A stretch of 64,000 nucleotides of DNA from VAXT01 sp963728535 (GTDB taxonomy: Bacteria > Actinomycetota > Thermoleophilia > Gaiellales > Gaiellaceae). The position numbers and the translations under genes were made by a program. The stretch covers positions 2,706,467 to 2,770,466 of the forward strand of contig CAVSKK010000001.1 of assembly GCA_963728535.1 (NCBI GenBank). Reading direction: 5' to 3'. Positions within the stretch are counted from its first letter, which is position 1. The number at the start of each line of letters is the position of its first letter. The notes under the pieces are model-generated. The model did no database searches. It was not told the DNA's origin and saw only the letters and a list, made by a program, of their open reading frames with translations. Shown here piece by piece: positions 40,506 through 52,160 of the stretch.

Positions 40506-40861
40506 CGGCGCCGAACTCGAAGCGTCGCTCGCATGCCGAGGGCGGAATGGTCCGCGAGCGAGCACGAGAGCTTGTAGACGCCGGGCTTCAGGCGCAGGTT
40601 GAGGATTTGCCGCTCGCCGGGAAGCGCCTTCGGCAGGCGGTATGTCCTCGTGCCTCCGACTCGCCGGAGGGTCAAGTCGTGCTCGTCCTGGCCAAAGTTG
40701 GCGAGCTCGATTCGGACTGGGCCGGCAGGAATGCGCACGCGCGAGAGCCGGTAGTGGAACTCGAGGGCGACGACCTGGACGCGGGCGAGTGGAGCAGCGG
40801 CCTGCGCCGGCATCGCGCCGGCGAAGGCAAAGCCCACGAGCAAGAGCGGAAGGCGTCTCAT
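40502..40861 (-). CDS. Secreted cupredoxin-like protein
   Basis: 119 residues with a signal peptide (LPLLLVGFAFAGAMPAQA). The mature part is a small beta-sandwich: LEFHYRLSRVRIPAGPVRIELANFGQDEHDLTLRR, ending KPGVYKLSCSLADHSALGMRATLRV. His (DEHD), Cys (LSCSL), His (ADHSALGM) and Met are spaced as in type I copper proteins of the plastocyanin group, so copper binding is plausible. The start overlaps the DUF1501 stop (ATGA, 40858-40861), placing it third in the DUF1800-DUF1501 operon. Confidence 0.8.
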   Translation of the reverse strand: MRRLPLLLVGFAFAGAMPAQAAAPLARVQVVALEFHYRLSRVRIPAGPVRIELANFGQDEHDLTLRRVGGTRTYRLPKALPGERQILNLRLKPGVYKLSCSLADHSALGMRATLRVRRR

Positions 40862-42228
40862 CGCAGCAACGGCACCCGTGCGAAGGAGCCTGCGTGCGGG
40901 ACGATCGGCGCGGCGTCGGTCCCTAGCCATTGCTCGAGCACCGAGCAGTAGACGCTGCGGTAGTCGACCGTCGCCTTGAGGTTTCCGTCCTCGTCGAGCC
41001 CGTTCCTGAGCCCCGGAAACTCGCCGATCATCTGCCCGCGGACTCGTGTGCCCATCAGCAGGCCGATCCCGGCGGCGCCGTGGTCGGTTCCCGACCCGTT
41101 CTCCTCGGCCCGCCGGCCGAACTCGGACCACACGAGCGTGAGCACGCGATCGGCGAGGCCGCGCGCCTCGAGGTCGCGCTGGAACGCGAGCAGCGTGTCG
41201 CTCGTCAGCTTGAGGCCTTCGGAGAGAGTCTCCGCCTGCTCGGAATGCGTGTCGTACATGCCGTAGGCGCTCAGCGAAACGCAGTGCAGCGGCAGGCCCG
41301 CAGCCAGCATGGCGGCGAGCCCGGCGAGTTGATCCGGAAACCCGCTGTCGGACTTCGGATACAGGACAGGGCTATGGAAACCGCCGTCGGTGTTGAAGGG
41401 CGCGAGCTGCTCCCGCAGGCGGTTCGACTGTGAGGTGACTGCCCTCGCACCGGCGAGCGCGGGGTCGCGGCCGCGGGTCGCGCCGAGCGTTCCGACCGCG
41501 TCCAGCATTCGCTCCTCCACCTCGCCCCAGACACCGGGCGCCCAGAACGAGTAGTTGCCTGCCCCGCTCAGAGCCGCGACGGGCATTTTCGCAGTCGCCA
41601 GTGAAGGTGAGAGGTCGCCGTCGAGGCTGACGCCCTGGAGCGGGTTGTCCATCGTCCCGACCCGGTCGAGGTAGCGTCCGAGCCAACCGGTCTGGAGGCC
41701 GGCGTCGGTGTCGCCGACCTCCCAGTAGTGCCGGGAGGTGAAATGCGACTGATCGGCGTTCGTGTAGCCGACCGCGGGGAGGACCGAGAGCTTGCCCTCG
41801 CCGTGCAGCGTGTGGAACGACTTTGCCGAGGGATGCCAGCGCAGGCGGGTGTCCTCCGGAAAGACGAGCCCGGAGTCGGGTAGTGCGAGCTGCGGGCGGA
41901 GTCGCCGGTAGTCGGGGTCGCCGTGCGGGAAGAGGAGCGAGAGCGAGTCGGCGCCGCCGTCCAGGAAGACCGAGACGAGCACGGTGTCGGACCCTCCGGC
42001 GGCGAGGGCCCGCGCGATGCCCTGATCGAACATCTGGGGCGTGAGCGAGCTTGCCCCGTAGACCGCGATCGCGAGCCCGACCGAGCGGGAGAGGAAGCTG
42101 CGACGGTCGAGGCCGGTCCCTGCCGGGAGCGGCATTCCGGGCTCGATTCCGGGGAGCCCGGCTCCCGCCTCGGCGACGGCCTTTCGCAGCAGGGCGGAAC
42201 GCGAGAACTCGTTGCAGCAATCTCTCAT
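40858..42228 (-). CDS. DUF1501 family protein with twin-arginine-like signal
   Basis: 456 residues. The N-terminus (about 42-65) has TGLDRRSFLSRSVGLAIAVYGASS, a twin-arginine-type leader placed unusually far in. The body has the DUF1501 signatures VSVFLDGGADSLSLLFPHGD, LPAVGYTNADQSHFTSRHYWE and TLVWSEFGRRAEENGSGTDHG, placing it in the alkaline-phosphatase-like fold group. DUF1501 and DUF1800 genes are almost always paired; their joint role is not known. It overlaps the DUF1800 stop upstream by 4 bp and the cupredoxin start downstream by 4 bp. Confidence 0.88.
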   Translation of the reverse strand: MRDCCNEFSRSALLRKAVAEAGAGLPGIEPGMPLPAGTGLDRRSFLSRSVGLAIAVYGASSLTPQMFDQGIARALAAGGSDTVLVSVFLDGGADSLSLLFPHGDPDYRRLRPQLALPDSGLVFPEDTRLRWHPSAKSFHTLHGEGKLSVLPAVGYTNADQSHFTSRHYWEVGDTDAGLQTGWLGRYLDRVGTMDNPLQGVSLDGDLSPSLATAKMPVAALSGAGNYSFWAPGVWGEVEERMLDAVGTLGATRGRDPALAGARAVTSQSNRLREQLAPFNTDGGFHSPVLYPKSDSGFPDQLAGLAAMLAAGLPLHCVSLSAYGMYDTHSEQAETLSEGLKLTSDTLLAFQRDLEARGLADRVLTLVWSEFGRRAEENGSGTDHGAAGIGLLMGTRVRGQMIGEFPGLRNGLDEDGNLKATVDYRSVYCSVLEQWLGTDAAPIVPHAGSFARVPLLR

Positions 42229-43571
42229 GACGTTTGCAGGTCAGGCGAGATTGCGATCAGGTGCCGGAGCGCGTTTTCGATCAGGGCCGGGTACTGCGCC
42301 TTCTTCCAGCGCTCGTCGGCGTCGCCGACGGCACGCGTCGCGAACGACTTGAGCGCGCGGCGCGTGGTCGAGGTCAGCGGCGGCCTGCCCCAGAACGCGA
42401 GCGCGCGCTCGAGGAGCTTGTCGGGATCGAGCGGGCCCTTCTCCGAGGTCTCGAGGACGGCGGGGCGGAGCACGTAGCCGGCGATGTCCCAGCGAGCGAG
42501 GAACGAAGCCGTGTCGAGCCAGCGGTCGTCGTTCCAGCCGGCAACGTTCGGCGGATAGAAGAGCTGCTGGCCGGCCTGGTTGGCGAGCCACGTCCAGGCC
42601 TCGGTGTCGATTCCGCGCTTCCTTGCCCGGAGCATCCCGGCCAGGTAGACGACGGGTGGCTTGACCATCCGCGGACCCGTGTAGAGGCGCGGGTGGCGCA
42701 GGATCGCCTTGACGACCGGCCCGGCGGCGAACCCGCTTGCGACGTAGAGCTGCTCCAGTCCCCGTCGCGTGGCCGCCGGCGGCGGTGAGGGGATGAAGTA
42801 GCTCCAGAGCTTCTCGACGAAGAACGAGCGGTGCTTCGGATGGTGGACGGCGAGCCGGCACGAGTCCTGCCAGTCGAAGCGTCCGCGCTTGCCGAAGATC
42901 CGCTTCTGGCCCGTATCGTGGCGCTTCTTGTCGTAGCGGAAGTTGACCGGGCCCTTGTCGTCGTCCCAGTCGTATCGGAAGCCGGTCAGCGCGCGAGCCT
43001 GCTCGCGCACGTCACGCTCTGTGTATCCGCGGCCCGCGCCGAGTGTGAAGAGCTCCATCATCTCGCGCCCGTAGTTCTCGTTCGGCGAGCTCTTCTCGTT
43101 GTCGGCGCCGGAGAGCCAGAGCAGCATCGCCGGGTCGCGGGTGACCGAGACCAGCAGCCGGTCGAACGAGCCAAGGCCGTGGCTGCGAAAGAGAGCGTTC
43201 TGACGGATCATCAGCCGCTGTGAGCCGACGCCCTCGTTCGAGGTGGCGAACCAGTCGTGCCAGACGAGCGTCATCCGCTCGACCAGCGGCCGGCTCGTGC
43301 GCACCATCCGGTCGAGCCACCAGAGGTGGTCGTGACCCCACGCGTCGAGCGGCGCGATCGGCTTCCCGTCGCCGTCCTTGGGCGCATGCCCGACGAACCG
43401 CTCGCGCTTCGGATGGGTCAGCGAGGTGACGGCGCCGTCGAGGCCCTTCTTCGCGAGCTTCTCGGCCTCACCCGGGCGCGGGCCGAATCCGGCGCGCCAA
43501 AGGAGGCGCTCGGCCTCAGGAGGCCCGAAGCGGCCTCGATAGACGGGAATCTTGGTTGAAGCAGAAGACAT
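42225..43571 (-). CDS. DUF1800 domain-containing protein
   Basis: 448 residues of the DUF1800 family: EAERLLWRAGFGPRPGEAEKLA at the N-terminus, MTLVWHDWFATSNEGVGSQRLM, SPNENYGREMMELFTLGAGRGYTERDVRE and PPNVAGWNDDRWLDTASFLARW. No signal peptide is seen, although its DUF1501 partner appears to be exported, so the pair may leave the cell together. The function is unknown. First gene of a three-gene operon (DUF1800, DUF1501, cupredoxin) with ATGA overlaps. Its start lies 43 bp from the convergent-side end of the cyclic-nucleotide-binding gene. Confidence 0.9.
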   Translation of the reverse strand: MSSASTKIPVYRGRFGPPEAERLLWRAGFGPRPGEAEKLAKKGLDGAVTSLTHPKRERFVGHAPKDGDGKPIAPLDAWGHDHLWWLDRMVRTSRPLVERMTLVWHDWFATSNEGVGSQRLMIRQNALFRSHGLGSFDRLLVSVTRDPAMLLWLSGADNEKSSPNENYGREMMELFTLGAGRGYTERDVREQARALTGFRYDWDDDKGPVNFRYDKKRHDTGQKRIFGKRGRFDWQDSCRLAVHHPKHRSFFVEKLWSYFIPSPPPAATRRGLEQLYVASGFAAGPVVKAILRHPRLYTGPRMVKPPVVYLAGMLRARKRGIDTEAWTWLANQAGQQLFYPPNVAGWNDDRWLDTASFLARWDIAGYVLRPAVLETSEKGPLDPDKLLERALAFWGRPPLTSTTRRALKSFATRAVGDADERWKKAQYPALIENALRHLIAISPDLQTS

Positions 43572-43613
43572 CGGGGAACCCCGCTGTCTTCATCGGAAAA
43601 AGCCCCGATTAAC

Positions 43614-44003
43614 TCAACCCTCGGAGGGATCGTCGTCCGCGAACAGCGGCCGGATGAACTCGTCGAAGGTCGCCTTGTCGCAGCTCGCGAGCGTCGTCGG
43701 CGTGAGCGCCGTCACCGATGCGGTGCGGGGCATGTTCATTGCAAGCGCGACCTCGCCGAAGTAGTCGCCGGGCCGAAGCATGCGCCGTGGACCGAGGTCG
43801 TCGCTGTTCACGGCGAGCAGCCCGCGGAGGACGACGTAGAAGCGATCTCCGTGCTCACCCTCGAACACGATCGGGCTCCCGCCCGAGACGTCCTGGCGCT
43901 CCATCTTGTGTGCGAGCTTCGCCAGCACCTCGCCGGCGAGCTCCTGGAAGAGGCCGATGCGAGCCAGCTCGGTGACCGTGGTCGTGGCGAATCTGGGGCT
44001 CAT
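43614..44003 (-). CDS. Cyclic nucleotide-binding domain protein
   Basis: 129 residues consisting of one cNMP-binding beta-roll: ELARIGLFQELAGEVLAKLA helix, GSPIVFEGEHGDRFYVVLRG, and the phosphate-binding cassette PGDYFGEVALAMNMPRTASVTAL. There is no DNA-binding domain, so it is not a CRP-type regulator; it may be a stand-alone sensor that acts on a partner. Its start is divergent from the Nudix gene with 17 bp between them. Confidence 0.85.
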   Translation of the reverse strand: MSPRFATTTVTELARIGLFQELAGEVLAKLAHKMERQDVSGGSPIVFEGEHGDRFYVVLRGLLAVNSDDLGPRRMLRPGDYFGEVALAMNMPRTASVTALTPTTLASCDKATFDEFIRPLFADDDPSEG

Positions 44004-44020
44004 GACCCTATTGTGCCGAC

Positions 44021-44533
44021 GTGGGCGAGCTCGACCAGTGGAAGTACTGCCCCCGCTGCAAGGCGGAGATCGACGTCGACGCAGGAAAGGCCGAGTGCGC
44101 CCAGTGCGGCTTCCGCGCCTATGCGAGCTCCAAGCCGACCGCGAGCGCGGTCTGCGTCGACGACGAGGGCCGCCTCCTGTTTTCGCGCCGGGCGATCGAG
44201 CCGTTCAAGGGCAAGTGGGATTTTCCCGGCGGGTTCCTGGACGAGGACGAGCATCCGCTCGACTGCATCCGCCGGGAGCTGAGGGAGGAAGCCGGCGTCG
44301 ACGTCGAGCCGCTCGAGCTCATCGGAGTCTGGATCGACCGCTACGGCGGCGACGGCTCGGCTCAGACGACTCTGAATTTCTACTGGACCGCCCGTATCGT
44401 CGAGGGAGATCTGGAGCCGGCGGACGACGTCGCGGAGCTCCGTTGGTTTGCTTTCGACGAGATCCCGGTCGAGGAGCTCGCGTTCACACATTTCCACGAC
44501 TTGCTCTCAGCCTGGCGGGAGCAGCACCCGTAA
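44021..44533 (+). CDS. Nudix hydrolase with N-terminal zinc ribbon
   Basis: 170 residues from GTG 44021. A four-Cys ribbon, YCPRCKAEIDVDAGKAECAQCGF (shown by Cys pairs at about 10/13 and 28/31), precedes the Nudix domain. The Nudix box runs from GGFLDEDEH to RRELREEAGVDVE with the catalytic REL-x-EE core intact. The zinc ribbon is similar to NudC-like NADH pyrophosphatases, but the rest fits small ADP-ribose or house-cleaning pyrophosphatases; the substrate is not deducible. The 3' end overlaps the convergent lipid-kinase-like gene by 27 bp. Confidence 0.88.
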   Translation: MGELDQWKYCPRCKAEIDVDAGKAECAQCGFRAYASSKPTASAVCVDDEGRLLFSRRAIEPFKGKWDFPGGFLDEDEHPLDCIRRELREEAGVDVEPLELIGVWIDRYGGDGSAQTTLNFYWTARIVEGDLEPADDVAELRWFAFDEIPVEELAFTHFHDLLSAWREQHP

Positions 44534-45301
44534 CGCAGCCGGTTCGATCTCGAACCGGAGCGGCGTCTCGAGCTCCTCGGGCTCTCCGTCGATCGCCGCC
44601 TGCAGACGCCCCGCTCGCGCGTCGACCGTGAACGTCTCGCCGCATTGCTCGTCCCAGCTCCCGGGTAGCCAGCCGTGGGCGACGTAGAGATAGAGCTTGC
44701 CCTCGTCGAGGCGGTCGCGCTCGCCGATCGAGAGCAGCTCGAGCTTGTAGGCGTTGTTGGCGACGAGCACGATTCTCGCGTCGGCAGGCCGGCCGTCGAC
44801 TTTCACGCCGAGCGAACCGGGATGCTGGACGGACAGGCCAAGCGCCCGCAGGCGCGCGAACGCGTCGCGTCGCCGGCGGTGACCCTCGCGGCGGTGGACG
44901 AGACGCGCGTAGAGGCCGAGTGACACGTTGTTCAGGAAGATCCTCTCGTTCACACGGCCGACGTCAACCCGCTGCTCGCTCCCTTCGAACGCTGCGAGAG
45001 CGGCAAGCGGGTCCTCTCGGTCGAGGCCGATATCGCGGGCGAAGTGGTTCCGGGTTCCAAACGGCACGGCTAAGAACGGCACGTCGCGCTCGATTGCCAC
45101 CTCTGCCACTGCGGCCAGCGAGCCGTCCCCTCCCGCCATTCCGAGCGCACCATCGGGCGCGCCCCGGGCGACCGTGCCCGGATCGTCTTCCGGCGCGAGC
45201 GTGTGCGTCTCGATTCCCCGCCGCCGAGCCTCGTCGCGAAGCTCTTCGTCGCTCGGGTCCGAGTCCCCCGAGCGCGGGTTGATGACAAGGAAGCCGCTCA
45301 T
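44507..45301 (-). CDS. Diacylglycerol/sphingosine kinase-like (DagK catalytic domain) protein
   Basis: 264 residues. The start FLVINPRSGDSDP and the nucleotide loop LGMAGGDGSLAAVAE are the two signatures of the DAGK_cat fold, followed by PFLAVPFGTRNHFARDIGLD and RIFLNNVSLGLYARLVHRR. It would phosphorylate a lipid such as diacylglycerol using ATP; the exact acceptor is unknown. The length is slightly shorter than YegS/DgkB. It is convergent with the Nudix gene and divergent from the TenA-like gene. Confidence 0.85.
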   Translation of the reverse strand: MSGFLVINPRSGDSDPSDEELRDEARRRGIETHTLAPEDDPGTVARGAPDGALGMAGGDGSLAAVAEVAIERDVPFLAVPFGTRNHFARDIGLDREDPLAALAAFEGSEQRVDVGRVNERIFLNNVSLGLYARLVHRREGHRRRRDAFARLRALGLSVQHPGSLGVKVDGRPADARIVLVANNAYKLELLSIGERDRLDEGKLYLYVAHGWLPGSWDEQCGETFTVDARAGRLQAAIDGEPEELETPLRFEIEPAALRVLLPPG

Positions 45302-45339
45302 CTCGTTAGCATCGTCCCATCATCAACAAAGGAGCCCAC

Positions 45340-45933
45340 GTGGACCTGATCGAGAGACTCGACTCCGTGCGCGAGCGGTGGAACCTGCTCGAGCATCCCT
45401 TCTACAAGCGCTGGAGCTGTGGCGAGCTCGAGCGTGACGAGCTTGCGTACTACGCCGGCGAGTACAGGCATGCCGTCGTCGCGCTTGCCGAGACGGCTGA
45501 GAAGAGTGGCAGCACCGAGCACGCCCGTGAGGAGGCCGAGCACGTCGCCCTCTGGGACGACTTCGCCGCCGCCTTCGACGCGGATACGTCCAGTGATCCA
45601 AGCCTGGAGACTCGAGAGTGCGTCGAGGCTTGGACTGCACCGGGTAACCGGCGCGAGGCGCTTGCGGTCCTGTACGCGATCGAAGCCGGGCAGCCAGCCG
45701 TCTCGAAGGCGAAGCTCGACGGCCTCGCGGAGCACTACGGCGTCGCCGAGCACGAGCCCGGCGCGGCGTACTTCGCGCTTCATTCGGAGCTCGACCACGA
45801 GCACGCGGACGAATCCAGGCAAGTCCTCGAGGCCGACGCTGCTTCCGACGACGCCGACCGGCTCGTCGAGGTGGCCGAGGCAGCGCTTCGGGGTAACTGG
45901 ATCTTGCTGAACGGAGTCGAAGCCAGGAGGTAG
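45340..45933 (+). CDS. TenA/PqqC/CADD-like, heme-oxygenase-fold protein
   Basis: 197 residues from GTG 45340 with SD AAAGGAG. An all-helical protein: LEHPFYKRWSCGELERDELAYYAGEYRHAVVALAE, EEAEHVALWDDF and a C-terminal HSELDHEHADESRQ. The H-x3-D-x2-H cluster and the EEAEH motif suggest a di-iron centre as in CADD and iron-containing redox enzymes, rather than TenA thiaminase chemistry. A role in cofactor (for example p-aminobenzoate) synthesis or oxygenase chemistry is possible but unproven. The DUF2231 gene follows after 2 bp. Confidence 0.75.
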   Translation: MDLIERLDSVRERWNLLEHPFYKRWSCGELERDELAYYAGEYRHAVVALAETAEKSGSTEHAREEAEHVALWDDFAAAFDADTSSDPSLETRECVEAWTAPGNRREALAVLYAIEAGQPAVSKAKLDGLAEHYGVAEHEPGAAYFALHSELDHEHADESRQVLEADAASDDADRLVEVAEAALRGNWILLNGVEARR

Positions 45934-45935
45934 CG

Positions 45936-46451
45936 ATGAGGTTTCTCCTCAGGGGCCTGCCGGGCCATCCTCTGCATCCGCCCCTGACGGACGCGACGAT
46001 CGGGGCGTACACGCTCGCGGCTGCGATGGCCGTGCTGTCGCGGCTGGGCGTCTCCGAGCACAACACCGCAACGGCGTGGTGGCTCGCCCTCATCGCGGGC
46101 CTCGTCGTGAGCGCGCCGACCGCCATCACGGGCTTCGTCGACTGGCTCGACATCAAGGCTGGCACGCCGCTTTGGCGAACCGCCACCGCGCATCTCATGG
46201 TGATGCTGGCTGCGACGGTCCTGTTCGCGATCACCGCCGGCGCGGGACACGCCGACTACGTGGATGGGTCGATCGGCGGCGGGTCGCTGATCCTGACCCT
46301 CGTGGGCTTCGGCGTGCTCACCGTGGGCGGTTGGCTCGGCGGAGCGAACGTGTTCGTGCACGGAATGCGCGTGCTCAATCTCGTGGACGAGCCGGCGGCA
46401 CGCGCGGCCTCGCCGCTGCCGCAAACCGAGAAGGAGGAGGCTGAGGCCTAG
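45936..46451 (+). CDS. DUF2231 family membrane protein
   Basis: 171 residues with four predicted membrane helices. The family signature is at the start, GLPGHPLHPPLTDATIGAYTLAA, with His residues before the first helix, followed by WWLALIAGLVVSAPTAITGFVDWLDI, HLMVMLAATVLFAITAGAG and LILTLVGFGVLTVGGWLGG. DUF2231 proteins are proposed quinone- or heme-related membrane proteins without proven function. It starts 2 bp after the TenA-like gene and ends 4 bp inside the convergent thioredoxin gene. Confidence 0.85.
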   Translation: MRFLLRGLPGHPLHPPLTDATIGAYTLAAAMAVLSRLGVSEHNTATAWWLALIAGLVVSAPTAITGFVDWLDIKAGTPLWRTATAHLMVMLAATVLFAITAGAGHADYVDGSIGGGSLILTLVGFGVLTVGGWLGGANVFVHGMRVLNLVDEPAARAASPLPQTEKEEAEA

Positions 46452-46776
46452 GCCGCCGCGACTTCTTCGAGCCCGAGCTGCTTCTCGATCGCACCCTTCG
46501 GCTGAGCGCCGATGGCGGCGGCTGCGGGCTCTCCGTCCTTGAAGAGGACGATGGTCGGGATCGAAGCGATCCCGTAGCGCTCGGCGAGACCCTGCTCCTC
46601 GTCGATGTTCACCTTGACGACTTGAGCTCGCCCGCACGCTCCTCGGCGATCTTGTCGAGGATGGGAGAAACCGCGTGGCAGGGCCCACACCACTCCGCCC
46701 AGAAGTCGACGATCACGGGCTTGTCGGACTTGAGGACTTCCTGTTCGAACGTGGACTCGGTCACTGCGGACGACAT
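46448..46776 (-). pseudogene. trxA: Thioredoxin, one frameshift
   Basis: Two frames make one thioredoxin of about 109 residues. Part one from ATG 46776: STFEQEVLKSDKPVIVDFWAEWCGPCHAVSPILDKIAEERAGELK with the active-site WCGPC. Part two: VVKVNIDEEQGLAERYGIASIPTIVLFKDGEP with the cis-Pro motif SIPT. The junction lacks one base at about 46620 (AAGTCGTC where AAGGTCGTC is expected). SD AAGGAT lies before the start. The protein would reduce disulfides. A sequencing error is more likely than decay because both halves are intact. Confidence 0.85.
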
Positions 46777-46883
46777 ACGGATCCTTTCCTGGACTTTCAG
46801 CTCAGATACCCCGGTGGGCGAAAACGTACCTACATGATCAAACGGCGCCCGGCGGCGCTCTATTCCAATCGTAGAATCGCAGG

Positions 46884-49917
<3,034 letters not shown>

Positions 49918-49921
<4 letters not shown>

Positions 49922-50476
49922 AGCGCTGCTGGTGGGCTCCCGAGGGCGATCCCGCGTACCTCGCCTATCACGACGAGGAGTGGGGGGTGCCCTCGCACGA
50001 CGCGCGGCACCTGTTCGAGATGCTGACACTCGAGGGAGCCCAGGCGGGGCTTTCCTGGTCGACGATCCTGCACAAGCGCGAGGGTTACCGCACGGCGTTC
50101 GCGAACTTCGACGCGGCGAAGGTCGCGCGCTTCACGCAGCGTGACGTCGAGCGCCTGCTTGCGGATCCGTCGATCGTCCGGAACCGGCTCAAGGTCGAGT
50201 CGACGGTCAACAACGCAAAGCGAGTCCTCGAGCTCGAGAGCCTCGACGACTACCTGTGGGGTTTCGTCGACGGCGAGCCCGATCGTCAACCGCTGGCGAA
50301 AGCTGGCCGACATCCCGGCCGAGACGCCCGAGTCGCGCGCGATGAGCAAGGACATGAAGAAACGTGGCTTCCGCTTCGTCGGGCCGACGGTCTGCTACGC
50401 GTTCATGCAGGCCACGGGGCTCGTCAATGACCACGTGATCGACTGCTTCCGCTTTGCCGAGTTGACGCGGACCTAG
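49918..50476 (+). pseudogene. tag: DNA-3-methyladenine glycosylase I, one frameshift
   Basis: About 185 residues in two frames. Part one: MKRCWWAPEGDPAYLAYHDEEWG with the zinc-binding Cys and the signature YHDEEWGVP, then LFEMLTLEGAQAGLSWSTIL and the helix-hairpin-helix region RNRLKVESTVNNAKRVL. Part two: MSKDMKKRGFRFVGPTVCYAFMQATGLVNDHVIDCFRF, which supplies the remaining zinc ligands. One extra C in CCC 50278-50280 (GEPIVNRW expected) breaks the frame. The enzyme removes 3-methyladenine from alkylated DNA. The start overlaps the ileS stop by 4 bp. Confidence 0.88.
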
Positions 50477-50508
50477 ATTCCCGGCCCCGTGCGCGTCATG
50501 ATCGCACC

Positions 50509-50679
50509 ATGAAACGCGATTACCCTGGTCCCGAGCGTCGCTCCGGCGAGGACCGGCGCGCGGCGGAAGAGCGGCGCAAGAAGAAGGAGGCCGAGGCTCC
50601 GGGCGATAACCGACGCTCCGGCAAGGACCGCCGCTCGGGCGAAGAGCGCCGCGACGACGAGAAGGACTCATCCAAGTAA
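50509..50679 (+). CDS. 56-residue Arg-rich protein with RRSG repeats
   Basis: ATG 50509 to TAA 50677-50679 encodes a highly charged protein: MKRDYPGPERRSGEDRR, then NRRSGKDRRSGEERRDDEKD. The motif RRSG-E/K-DRR occurs three times. Similar short RRSGKDRR segments occur at the ends of larger bacterial proteins, but a stand-alone function is not known; RNA or acidic-protein binding is possible. A recognisable repeated pattern and normal start and stop support expression, though the frame's composition is unusual. Confidence 0.5.
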   Translation: MKRDYPGPERRSGEDRRAAEERRKKKEAEAPGDNRRSGKDRRSGEERRDDEKDSSK

Positions 50680-50734
50680 CAGTTCTGTAACGACCGGCGT
50701 AACCCCGCCGGTGACCCTGCTTTCATAGGAAGCG

Positions 50735-52160
50735 ATGAGCAGCCGGACCAGGCTTGCCCTTGGTCTACTCGGGTCGGCGCTCTTTCTGGGGCTCCTCGGC
50801 GACGAGTTGCTCCGGGCGACCCCGGTAGGGCTGAACCTGTTCCTCTGGATCGTCGCGATGGCCGCTGTGCTGCTCGTGCTCAGCCGCTGGCAGCGCGCGC
50901 CGTTGACCGGCGGCCGGAGATGGATGCTGCCGGTGCTCGTCGTCTTCTCGGGCCTCGTCGTCTGGCGCGACTCGCCCTGGCTCGTCTCGCTCGACATTTT
51001 CGCGCTCGTCGTCGCGTTGGCGCTCGGCTCGTTGCGCACGTCGCGGCCGGTGCATCGCGCGGGCCTGACGGACTACCTGGTGGGTCTCGGTTATGCGGGC
51101 GCAGCCGCGGGTGGGCGCACGGCGACGCTGATGCAACGTGACATCGACTGGCAGGAGTTGCCGAAAGGGACGCAGGCCAAGCAGGCGGTCGCCGTCGGTC
51201 GCGGTCTCATGCTGGCCGCGCCGCTGCTCCTCCTCTTCGGCGCCCTCTTCGTGGCGGCGGACTCGGTCTTCCAGGACTACGTGTCAAGCGCAGTGCCCAA
51301 TCCGGATGAGCTCCTGACGCACGTGCTCCTGGTCGCCGTCTTTGCCTGGGTGAGCGGCGGTCTTCTCCGCGAGTACGTCTTCAAGCCCAAGACCCTCGAG
51401 TTGAACGTCGAGCCGAAACGCACGCTCGGCGGGACCGAGCTCACCGTCGTCCTGGCGCTCCTCGACCTGCTCTTCCTTGCGTTCGTGCTCGTCCAGCTCC
51501 GGTACCTCTTCGGCGGACAGTCGCTCGTCGAGACGCGGACCAGCCTGACGTACGCGGAATACGCACGGCACGGGTTCTTCGAGCTCGTCGCGGTTGCCGC
51601 GCTCGTCTTGCCGCTCCTGCTGATCGCGGACTGGATGCGTAGACGCGACCGGGGACGCCAGGATGTTCTCTTCCGCGTGCTGGCCGGGAGCGCTGATCCT
51701 CCTTCTCTTCGTCGTGATGGCCTCGGCGCTGCAACGCATGCGGCTCTATCAAAGGGAGTACGGCCTCACCGAGCTCCGGGTGTACGTGACGGGGGTGATG
51801 ATCTGGCTCGCCGTCGTCTTCGTGTGGGCTGGGGCCACGGTCCTGCGCGGGCGGCGTCAGCTGTTCGCCGTCGGCGCGCTCGTCAGCGGCTTCGCCGCGA
51901 TCGTCACGATCAACGTGGTGAACCCCGACGCGCTGATCGCGCGGACGAATCTCGATCGGCCGAGGCTCGACCTCCCATACGTGATGAACCTGAGCGACGA
52001 CGCGACGCCCGAGCTCGTGAAGGCGCTGCCGACGCTGAAGCCCGAACAGCGTATGGAGCTCGCCGCGGAGCTCGCCTCACGGCGCGAGAGCTCGGACTGG
52101 CGCACCTGGAACTGGAGCCGCTACCGGGCCCAGCAAGAGCTCCGAAAAGTGACGCCCTAG
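50735..52160 (+). pseudogene. DUF4173/DUF4153-like membrane protein, one frameshift
   Basis: About 475 residues in two frames. Part one from ATG 50735 has about eight membrane helices (LALGLLGSALFLGLLGDELL, LFLWIVAMAAVLLVLS, LMLAAPLLLLFGALFVAADSV) and the DUF4173 segment LAFVLVQLRYLFGGQSLVE, then SLTYAEYARHGFFELVAVAAL. Part two continues ALILLLFVVMASALQRMRLYQREYGLTELRVYVTGVMIWL and a soluble tail. The junction has one extra G in GGG 51687-51689. Function unknown; members often lie next to two-component genes. The stop abuts the convergent ispH stop. Confidence 0.8.
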
